Part shown: piece by piece, positions 56,336 through 64,000 of the stretch | Layout: each line of letters opens with the position of its first letter | Position numbering within the stretch: the first letter of the stretch is position 1 | Made by a program: the position numbers and the translations under genes | Assembly (NCBI GenBank): GCA_038503035.1 | Contig: JAVSML010024618.1 | Location: 227,895-291,894, forward strand | Reading direction: 5' to 3' | DNA: 64,000 bases | Source: Crocodylus rhombifer | Lineage: Eukaryota; Chordata; Crocodylia; Crocodylidae | The notes under the pieces: generated by a model | Told to the model about the DNA's origin: nothing | Database searches by the model: none | Seen by the model: only the letters and a program-made list of their open reading frames with translations

Positions 56336-57164
56336 TGTGACAGGCTTCTACCCTACTCACCACAACACCAGCATCCATCTGGCTAGTCTGGAGGAAGGCC
56401 AGCCAGCACCATGTGACCAGAAGGAGCTCCACCAATTGGTCTGGGGCCTGGAGGCCCCCGTATTAAAGGGATCCCAGAGACAGAAGCCAGAGGAGAGCAC
56501 TTTGGTGCACTGGAACTGGACCTAGATACTCTCCCCACAGCTAGATGGGACTACTTCCTCCCAGGGCCAGCACACCTGGAGAAGAAGCATGCGTGCAGCC
56601 CACCAGGGCTGCACTCTTTGTGACTGGCTGAAAACTGGTTGCTGTCTCTGGGGTCAAGTTCCCCAAGAAAACCCAAGAAGCCTCAAATGCCAACAGGGCA
56701 CTGGGAACCCAACCAGGCACCAGCCTAATCAACACAGCTGGCATGTTACACAGCCCAGACCTGGCTGTACTCTGGCACTCATGGGAGCCCATGCAGAACT
56801 ATGCAAGTCAGGTGGGACTGGAATAAGACAGCCTAGTGGGCAATCTGGCAATCTGCCACAGGGAATACCCAGCAAGGAGCTCCCCCCGACATTGAACATC
56901 CTGGCAGAACATCCACAGACCCACAGCATGCAGATAGGGGATTGGTGGCACCACAAGCTTTGTGTAGGCACAGCGGGGTACACCTCACAGCATTACCATA
57001 CCTGGCTAGGTAGCAGGACGCGCAGAGCTCAGACCAGAAAGCCCATCTACCAGGAGGCACTACAAACCTAGAGATGGGTGAGCGAAGGGTGGACTGAGCA
57101 CTGAGGTACACATGTGCGTAAGGAAAGTGCTTGGCATGGGGGTATTGTTGCCCTGCCCATCACA
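56336..57164 (+). mobile_element. Probable solo LTR, 829 bp, different family
   Basis: It begins TGTGACAGGC and ends GCCCATCACA, an inverted pair matching at 8 of 10 bases. The flanks cagcc and ctacc match at only 3 of 5. A TATA-like site lies near 56461-56466 (GTATTAAAGG). The words 'ccagccagcaccatgtgacc' recall the same region of family A but the remainder differs. A 160-codon frame (56589-57071) has no retroelement motif. Confidence 0.5.
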
Positions 57165-57194
57165 CTACCCCAGCTACATAAGTTGGATTTTCAG

Positions 57195-57938
57195 TAGAGG
57201 TGCACCAATATATTGGTGCCATATCAGATCAGCACCAATGAAAGGAAAATTAACATTATCAGCTCTTGGCTTTTTTTGGCTGATGTAGCCAACAATGTCA
57301 CTGAGAAATATAATATGCCTTCTGGCCAGGGCCCCTGGATGCTTCAGGCATGTGCACAGCCACACACAAGCACGTGGTCAAGAATGCAGCTGAGCAGTGT
57401 GGAGAGCAGGTAAGTCTGTGGACTTGAAGGAGTGCGGGGGAAGGAGGGGGTATGGCGGGGCAGGACGAGGCCCCCATAGTGAGGGAGTGGGGCAGGGCAT
57501 GGCCCCCATAGTGAGGGAGTGGGGCAGGGGCTTGGGGTCCTGCACAGCCAAGGCAGTGAATAGGACCTGAGGCCAGGGCAAGGAGCAGGACAGAGCCACA
57601 GGTGACTTGTTCAGGGGCGTGGTGGGATGGGGAGGGTGGAGGCTCCCCACTGCTGTGCATACTCCCTGGGAGAATTATGGGGGGGCATGTCCCCCCTCCA
57701 GATTAGTACATGGGGTGGATGCAGGCTGCCACTGCAGGCTTGAGGTATGTAGAAAAAACATTTAAAGCTGTGTCTATGTCCAAATCCTCGAGTCTTTCTG
57801 AATCTCTCCAAATTGATCTGAAGGGTTCTGATTCAAATCAGAGAGATTAAAAGGTGCCCTGTTTCAATTCAGATTTGGAGATTCGGCTGCCGAATATCTG
57901 CTGAATCGAATCAGTGACTGAAGCCTCACAAAGCCCTA
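57195..57938. mobile_element. hAT-type element, TAGRGGTGCACC family, copy 1, 744 bp
   Basis: It starts TAGAGGTGCACC, directly followed by the palindrome CACCAATATATTGGTG (57203-57218). The interior is GC-rich with a splice-donor-like CAG/GTAAGT at 57404-57410. The right part has 'tgaggtatgtagaaaaaac' and 'atttaaagctgtgtctatg', then GAATC-rich sequence ending in AAAGCCCTA. The same blocks occur in the same order in copy 2. A target duplication is not evident. Confidence 0.65.
57203..57218. repeat. Perfect 16-base palindrome
   Basis: CACCAATATATTGGTG, eight bases inside the hAT left end. Subterminal palindromes can bind transposase, which is inference here. Confidence 0.85.
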
Positions 57939-58251
57939 GTGCCCTGCCTCCTGAGCAGTATTGCACCTGGGTCTATTCACCCACCGTGACTTGCCGTTTT
58001 CACTGGATTTTACCCATGGAGGTGGTGAGCAGTGATTCCATAGGGACCAATGTGGCTCTATTGGCATTTCTTCTGTGGGGCTCCTCCTCCCCTATAACTC
58101 ACCCCCTTTCCAGTCAGGTGTTTATGATCAGCCTGGGTGAAGCTGGGTGGCAGGACCTTCTCCTCCTGCACTGGTGCCTGATGAGGATGATGACTGGGAG
58201 AGGTCTTGCTGCTGTCCTGTGTGCTCTGAAATTTATAATGCAACTGAAAAG
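57939..58251. other. Unassigned 313-bp spacer between two hAT copies
   Basis: GC-moderate; no repeat recognised. It lies exactly between copy 1 and copy 2 of the TAGRGGTGCACC family. Confidence 0.4.
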
Positions 58252-59272
58252 TAGGGGTGCACCTATATCAATATGCTATTATTAATGAGCCATATCAGCT
58301 GATACCAACCTGATAACCAATTTTCAAGAATGCAGAAGGGCAGCATGGAGAACAGAGCCCTGCAGGTAATTCTGTGGAGGAGAAGGGGAAGGGAGGGGGC
58401 AGATTGAGGCTCTCATGGTGAAGGAGGGAGTGGGGCAAGGGCAAGGAAGGACAGGGACTGGAGCTGGGAGCACTGCTTAGCCAGGGTGATGAAGGAGACC
58501 TGGGGTGTACGTTAGCACCACTGATCAGCAGATAGTGCTTAGGGATCATTAAAGCACAATTAACCCTTAAATGGAATGTGAAATATGAACACAGACAACT
58601 CAGTGTCATAAAATCAAAGTTTAACTTTATTACTTCACCAAATATTATTTTATCAGTTTCTATATTCAGAAAGAGAAAAACACTTAGTACAATGATCTCA
58701 CTCAATCCCAGATGTTACTTTGCTTCACAGAAAAGATGGCCACTCTGTTCCTGAAGCAAAGGGTGCATCATTGGCTGGGATGATCCAGACATACCTCAAG
58801 GGTGAGCTTAGGGCTCACCACTCATACCTCAAGGGACCAGGCAGCTTGTGAATGCTGAGATGCTGGGGGAGATGAAGCGTCCCACAGGTGTGCAGGGCGG
58901 TCCCCAGCATGCTCAGTGGTAGACACGGAAGTGGACTGGTTCAGCGACTGGGGGGTTGGCCAGTCACTGAGCTGGGAGGGGCACAGGTCCTCTTTTGGGT
59001 CTGCTGCCAAGTGTGTGGGGGCGCCCCCTGTGCTCCTGTGGGACACTCCATCACAGCATTCATGAGCCACACCTGGTACCTTGAGGTATATAGAAAAAAC
59101 ATTTAAAGCTGTGTCTATGGCCGAATCACTGATTCTCTGAATCAGCATTGACTATTCAGATTCAGATCCGGCCTAATTGAATCAGGACGGTGATCTGAAT
59201 CAACGAATCAAATCACTTTCTCCCTATTCAGGTGAAATTCAAATTGAATATGGCCCATTTTGCACACCCCTA
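58252..59272. mobile_element. hAT-type element, TAGRGGTGCACC family, copy 2, about 1.02 kb
   Basis: It starts TAGGGGTGCACC and ends TTTGCACACCCCTA, so the outer 8 bases TAGGGGTG are inverted. Shared with copy 1: 'gccatatcag', a splice-donor-like CAG/GTAATT (58353), 'ttgaggtatatagaaaaaac', 'atttaaagctgtgtctatg' and a GAATC-rich right end. A middle section (about 58510-59080) is not in copy 1 and may be a further insertion. No transposase frame. Confidence 0.65.
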
Positions 59273-59279
59273 CAGGGCA

Positions 59280-60425
59280 CACCCATTGGCTGGTATGGTG
59301 GTTGTGAGTCTATCACACAGGTTACTATATTTTTTATTTTGTTGTGTAAAAACTTTGCCTTGCTGCCAAAGTCCATTTGACCTTGAGCTCTTTTGCACCC
59401 ATGTGGCCTGCTTCAGACTGCACTGAAGCTAACTGGCAAAAATCCTTTAGATAACAGAAAGATGGCCAGATTCATGGATAAAAAAATAAAATACTTTATG
59501 AAACCTTGCTGATCTCACAATTAATTTGATGGATGGCAGCAGGTGAGTCAGAAGTGGTATGTAATGATTTAGATAAAATAAGGTTACCAACCACACACAA
59601 GATATATACTCAAATATGATGCAACAGATATGGAAAATATGCTAGGATTTTAGGGCTCTTTTTAATGGTTATGTTTGAATAATAAACCAACCTGAAATTA
59701 CTTAGAAACAACACAGTCTACAATCCTTAAAGGTTAATAAAGAATTTAGAAAACACATGGTAGGACTAAGCTGTTCTTTGGGGAAATCAGCAGTTTTTCA
59801 GTACACTGACATGGCAGATAAGAGTGCTCTGCTCATGAAGTTCAATTTATCATCTGACCTGATCTGCTACCTGCAATAGCTTTGAAGCAGTGCATTTGTT
59901 ACACACTCCTTGCAAACTCTTTTTGGAACTGCAGGTAGAAAAATCACCTTCATCTCCCATTGCCATCAAAATGATAGCAGCAGACTTCCTATTTAAAATT
60001 AGCACAACTGACAGTCTGTTATGCCATATTGAGTCACATCACACATTAGTGTTACTCTATCACATCTTAAATTCACCTCACATTACATGGTACTGAGGAA
60101 AAAATAATTAATTCTGAAGTTACTATATGGTGCAGCAAGAACCTGGTAATTGCCATGTATCAGTGTAACCCTAGGAAAACAGGAGGAGCAGGAAAAATAT
60201 GTTATTCAATAGGATGGCACTGAATTGGCAATATGGGGTGGTGTATTGAGAAATTCTGATTTACTCATCAAAGCACACAATGCATTTTTTTAATAACTAA
60301 ATAATCTGGACATTTGTATTCTGTGGCTTTGACTCAGTTTCTTTTTTTTCTTTTCCCCTGACAAGCTCCACTAATTGTAATACCCTGGAAGTTGTTCAGC
60401 AGTAACAGAAACAAAATGTGGAAGA
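59280..60425. other. Unassigned AT-rich sequence
   Basis: No gene or repeat recognised. Confidence 0.4.
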
Positions 60426-60429
60426 CAAC

Positions 60430-60790
60430 AGAAAAGTAGGCCTGAAAGAGAGAGGTTATCTACTTCTTCCCCCTGCCCCAAGGTCGGATCAGATCACTAA
60501 AATTCCTGACAAGATGTTTCTCTAACCTACTTCCAAAATCTTCCAGCGATGGAGATTCTACAATCAGGCAAGGCAATCCATTCCAATGATCAATTATCCC
60601 TTAACATTAGAAAGTTTTCCTTATGTTTAATCTAAAGCTTTTTTGTGGCAATTTAAACCCATTGCTACCTGTCCTACTCCCACTGACCCTGGAGAATAAC
60701 CTATTGCCTTGCACTTCGTAAGAATCTTTTATATATTTGAAGACTGTTAGCATACCTACTCTTGACATGCTTTGGTCCAGAAAGTGTTAA
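60430..60790 (-). mobile_element. Old L3/CR1-type fragment, minus strand
   Basis: The order 'agaaaagtaggcctgaaaga', 'ccagcgatggagattctaca', 'ggcaatccattcc', 'ttttccttatgtttaatct' and 'tgctacctgtcctactccc' matches the minus strand of an old CR1/L3 3' end. It is more diverged than the other CR1 copies in the window, so it is probably the oldest insertion here. Confidence 0.75.
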
Positions 60791-60794
60791 ACAG

Positions 60795-61580
60795 AGATGA
60801 TTACTGGAAGAATGGCATATTTTAGAAGGGGAAGAACTTTTTCATTTTTAATTTACAGCCATGATGCAGGCAAAGTTAGAAAGAAGGATGTTACTAAGGA
60901 GGCATAAAGTTTGGGGATGAGGAAAAGTTACAGCAAAATAAAGCATAATCTTCCGGCATGAGATTTGCCATTTTAAGACTCCACAATGTTGCTTCTTACA
61001 TATTAATGGACTGCTCTGATAATTTGCATTCCCTTGGTTCTGGTTATTCATATTTTAACCAACATTTAATCTATTCTATTTACTCTTCCAATGGACTACT
61101 TGTAATGATCTGGGTTCCGAATGACAAAGAAATACTGTTTCACCAAGGCTCCATCCTTAGTTACACTTTAAACTTAATAAAAAAGGTATCAGGAGAAATA
61201 AGAAATTTATAAAAGGTTTGTAATATATTACTAAACCAGACATAGCAGGCTCATTCTTTTCCTGGGAGAAGCTGCCCAAGGCTCCAGGCAGAATGGAAGT
61301 GCTGTACCTGTTAATCTTGAAGCATGGAATTTTGTGACTGTGGTATTACCTTTTGGGGAAAAGTTTTATCCATGCACAATGACTATGATATTTGAACTGA
61401 AGAATAAATGGCAGGTTCTCATCAGGAAGATGAGAAAGAGGCCACTCTTCTACAACTCTTTACTGCATTTACTTCATTTTCATTAGATTTCATCTCTTTA
61501 ATTAAGAAAATCAGATTGGTTAGAGAGGTGTTCTTTAGAATTAAACTATATGGGCACACCCAGATGAGAGAGCATGTGCC
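60795..61580. other. Unassigned AT-rich sequence
   Basis: No repeat recognised. A 149-codon frame (61408-61857) spans from here into the GC-rich element downstream; it has no motif and crosses a repeat boundary, so I do not call it a gene. Confidence 0.4.
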
Positions 61581-61583
61581 TCC

Positions 61584-61615
61584 TGCAGCATCTCAAAGTC
61601 TTGAGAGATGCTGCA
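61584..61615. repeat. Perfect 11-bp hairpin
   Basis: TGCAGCATCTC and GAGATGCTGCA enclose ten bases. It lies upstream of the GC-rich palindromic element. Confidence 0.9.
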
Positions 61616-61819
61616 AGAGGTATGTGCAGGAACAAAAAACATTCCCCATGCTGCAAATATGCAGTGTGGGGGCAAAATTAGGCTCCTGGATATTCAGGGG
61701 TCAGAAAATACCCCAGGGGGAAAGAAGTGGGGCAGGCAAAAGAAGGCAAGCAGAAGCTCGGGTCCTCCACAGAGATGCTCTGGTAGCCAGCAAGAACATC
61801 TCTATGGTTGGTTCTTGGC

Positions 61820-62480
61820 AGCATGCCAGGAGATGGACCCAGGCTCTTTGCTGGTAAGTAGGGGGTGAGGGGACTGGAGGAGGGGGGGGAGGAGCCTTGG
61901 GGGGGACCCCTGCCATCCCCATCCCCCGCCCACTCCCAAGCTCCCCAGATTGCTGCCCCACCTGGCCTCCAAGCCCCCCATCACTGCCACGCCTAGCTCC
62001 AGTATCCCAGCAATTGGAAAAAAAAAAAAAGTCCTGCACTCACCGGCAGTAGCAGCTGCCATGGGGGGGGTCACTGGGGCCTCATGGTAGAGCCCCTACG
62101 CACACCATGGGGCAATGGGGGGCAGCAGGGACTGGCCTTAGCCACCTGGCACCCACACTGCCACTGCCACATCATGCAGGTGCAGCCTGGGTTGGCAGGG
62201 CTCCACACACTGTTAGGTGGTTGGGGCCGCTCGGGCTGAGTGGTGCCAGGCCCCACGTGACAGCCACCGAGGCCCCAGCTGCCTGACAGTGCATGGAGCT
62301 GCATGGCACCCTGGTGACCCAGGCGCATCTGCATGATAAGGCAGTGGCAATACAGGTGCCAGGTGGCCAGGACCAGTCCCTGCTCCCCCCACTGCCCCAT
62401 GCTCTCTGAGGTGACTGCCATGAGGTGCCTAGTGACCCCCCATGGCAGCTGCTACTGCTGGTGAGTGCAGGGTATTTTGG
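61820..62480. mobile_element. GC-rich palindromic element related to the one at 37113
   Basis: 'gatggacccaggctct', 'ttgctggtaagtaggggg' and 'ggggggacccctgcca' at 61832-61917 match 37308-37400. A long inverted repeat follows (62033-62475). The outer ends are not defined and the GAATC-rich terminus of the 37113 copy is absent. I infer a non-autonomous hAT-type member. Confidence 0.55.
62033..62475. repeat. Large inverted repeat, arms of about 180 bp
   Basis: 'ctgcactcaccggcagtagc' at 62034 pairs with 'gctactgctggtgagtgcag' at 62450. Further inward, 'gcagcagggactggcctta' pairs with 'accagtccctgctcccc', and 'cactgccacatcatgcagg' pairs with 'tgcatgataaggcagtg'. The 70-base centre is itself partly palindromic ('ggttggggcc' and 'aggccccagc'). 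Confidence 0.85.
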
Positions 62481-62501
62481 AGGGGTTTTTTAAGTGCCAG
62501 G

Positions 62502-62755
62502 AGGCTGGGGCTAGATGGAGCAGCTATTGAGGGTCTGGGGGTGCAAGCGGGGGATGGGGCCAGCTGGAGCACCCACCAGGTGCCTGGGGGTGCAAGCAGG
62601 GATGCAGCCAGGTGGGACAGCCATCGGGGAGTTGCAGGAGTTGGCGGGGGCTGGGGCCAGGCAGAGCAGCCATCAGGAGGCTGTAGGAGCTGGCAGAGGA
62701 TGGGGCCAGGTGAGGCAGCAATCCAGGGGACTGGGGGAGCAAGTAGGGTGGGGCA
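62502..62755. repeat. Minisatellite, five units of about 48-51 bp
   Basis: Units begin with variants of 'gatggggccagctggagcag' at roughly 62509, 62554, 62603, 62651 and 62700, each containing 'ctgggggtgcaagcaggg' or a diverged form. Confidence 0.75.
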
Positions 62756-62918
62756 CATGGGCTTTGCAGGGGGGGTGGCTGCTGTGGGGGCCATGTGGCC
62801 CTTGTTAGGAGGCTGTAGCCTCTGTAGGGGGCTGTGGCTCCTGTGTAGAGTGCAGTCCGTGAGCTGAGCAGAGGAGCTGTGCCCTGTGCGGGGCAGGGAA
62901 CCTACCCCTCCTGAGTAG

Positions 62919-62960
<42 letters not shown>
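62919..62960. repeat. C homopolymer of 42 bases at the gap edge
   Basis: An uninterrupted run of C directly before the N run. The other side of the gap starts GGGGG followed by 18 C (63061-63083). The true sequence length here is not reliable. Confidence 0.9.
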
Positions 62961-63060
62961 NNNNNNNNNNNNNNNNNNNNNNNNNNNNNNNNNNNNNNNN
63001 NNNNNNNNNNNNNNNNNNNNNNNNNNNNNNNNNNNNNNNNNNNNNNNNNNNNNNNNNNNN
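62961..63060. other. Assembly gap (100 N)
   Basis: Exactly 100 N between two C-rich edges. The round size indicates an unknown gap length. Confidence 0.99.
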
Positions 63061-63299
63061 GGGGGCCCCCCCCCCCCCCCCCCAGTTCACCCCTCATGAT
63101 CCACTCACACATACCCACACACCCCATGGGCCCCCATACCCCTCCACAGCCATCCGAACACCCCACCCCTCTTCCCACCCTTCTGCAAACCCCACATCCC
63201 TCCAACACACATCCTGCATGCCCAGCTGACAGATAGGATAAGACCTGCTGGCAGAAGCTGTGGTGGCAGGAGCTGTGGTTCCCCACATCCTGGTTCATG

Positions 63300-63480
63300 A
63301 AAGGGTCAGAGGGAGCTCTAACTGCTCTATGGTAAGAAAACCAAAGGCAAACAACAAAACATATAGGTATTTAGAATTAATTTTATTTTGATGAGAGAGA
63401 CACTGACAGTCTTCCAAATTGTTTTAACACTGTAGATATATCAATAAAACATTGCCCAACCGATCTCTGTCTCTCTGTCT

Positions 63481-63522
<42 letters not shown>

Positions 63523-63636
63523 GTGGTCTTTTGTTTTAATTGTGAAGGAACATGGATTTTGGGGTATTTTACAGTGTGACTGGGATTTTTTTTATCACGG
63601 ATTTTTCAGTTTTCAAACAGGGAACACTAGAATTCA
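63300..63636. mobile_element. Family D, copy 2 (right part)
   Basis: 'aaaccaaaggcaaa', 'atataggtattt', 'cttccaaattgttttaa' and 'atatatcaataaaacattg' match 25645-25765 in order, followed by a diverged terminal region. The left part cannot be traced because of the GC-rich palindrome and the gap. A TC/TA microsatellite has expanded inside it. Confidence 0.65.
63479..63522. repeat. (TC)n(TA)n microsatellite
   Basis: About 14 TC units run directly into about 8 TA units. The corresponding place in copy 1 of family D (about 25780) has only 'ctatatacata', so the expansion arose after insertion. Confidence 0.95.
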
Positions 63637-63639
63637 TGT

Positions 63640-64000
63640 TAGGGCAACACTAAAGGCTGCCTTCCATCAAGCAAGCATTCTGAGGTGAAATGGGTTGTTC
63701 AACAAGTTTCTCTCATGAGCTGGAATTTGCTGTGTACAGGACAGTCTTGTGAAAGCAGTTAACTACATGCTATATTGTACAGGTGGCAAACTAAAAGTAC
63801 ATGTTAAAACTGCTCTGAAACAACAAAGCAAATACTCCCTCCTCATAAGATCCTCCAACATAGCCCTTAAGAATTTGAAGGCTCCAGTGTTTTTAGTGAT
63901 TCTGCAGAAAATATAAAAAGGAAAAAAATTAAAGTATGAAAGCCCAGCATCGCTGCAGTCACCTCACCTATGACTGTGCAGTATGAGAGGGCCCTGGAGA
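63640..64000. other. Unassigned sequence to window end
   Basis: No gene or repeat recognised. Confidence 0.4.

Noticed and set aside
56589..57071. 160-codon frame as part of a retroelement gene
   Set aside because: It lies within a probable LTR and has no retroelement motif; GC-rich sequence gives long chance frames.
61408..61857. 149-codon frame as a novel gene
   Set aside because: It runs from AT-rich unique sequence into a repeated GC-rich element and shows no motif or coding bias.
61820..62900. CpG-island promoter
   Set aside because: The block is GC-rich but CpG is scarce, and its sequence is repeated elsewhere in the window as transposon interior.
62429..63298. 289-codon minus-strand frame with a glycine run
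   Set aside because: It spans the 100-N gap and the C homopolymer, and the rest is minisatellite sequence.

Overview
This window is vertebrate nuclear DNA. The repeat content points to a crocodilian, with a turtle as the second choice. At least twelve CR1-type non-LTR retrotransposon copies carry the sauropsid-style 3' end. Penelope-like (PLE) 3' ends are present, and there are many hAT-type elements with 8-bp target duplications. I found no host protein-coding exon, rRNA, tRNA gene or CRISPR array. Every protein similarity I could read belongs to a mobile element and is broken. The window is best described as intergenic or intronic DNA built by repeated insertions. Species assignment and all family names come from recalled sequence character; no search was run.

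Layout. 0-5 kb: an inverted pair of PLE 3' ends (481-1360), a 146-167 bp minisatellite, and hAT-like pieces including a MITE with target duplication. 5-10.5 kb: plain AT-rich DNA, then CR1 fragments (6824-7050, 7520-9045, 9750-10270, 10372-10430) and a hAT MITE. 11-15 kb: a hAT MITE, then two solo LTRs of one family on the minus strand (12304-13363 and 13887-14721). The second LTR sits inside a PLE copy and has a perfect CCACC target duplication. 15.4-20.8 kb: a purine-rich degenerate repeat, a 603-bp fold-back element (16292-16894), a minus-strand CR1 with another fold-back inside it, and a PLE tail. 23-28.8 kb: hAT-like and unclassified elements with GC-rich interiors, then a third solo LTR of the same family (27809-28764). 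29.6-33.5 kb: a hAT element with target duplication, a solo LTR with GTATC duplication (32142-32917), a CR1 end and a 400-N gap. 36.6-40 kb: a PLE GIY-YIG fragment cut by a hAT-type element, then a CR1 that keeps its endonuclease ORF but has lost its reverse transcriptase. 42.9-48 kb: a hAT MITE, a SINE-like relic and a 3.4-kb minus-strand CR1 carrying a hAT insertion with a perfect ACCTCATG duplication. 48-57 kb: LTR-like sequences, CA repeats, a Helitron-like end and three more CR1 copies. 57-64 kb: two adjacent copies of one hAT family, an old L3/CR1 fragment, a large GC-rich palindrome with a minisatellite, and a 100-N gap inside a C homopolymer.

There is no operon-like logic here. The recurring theme is structural: at least five large inverted repeats and several perfect small hairpins, most of them in or at the ends of DNA transposons. 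One palindromic GC-rich family repeatedly carries motifs that look like 5' splice sites. I did not find a new defence, toxin or metabolic system. The best leads are that splice-site-bearing family, the RT-less CR1 with an open endonuclease frame, and the inverted PLE pair.
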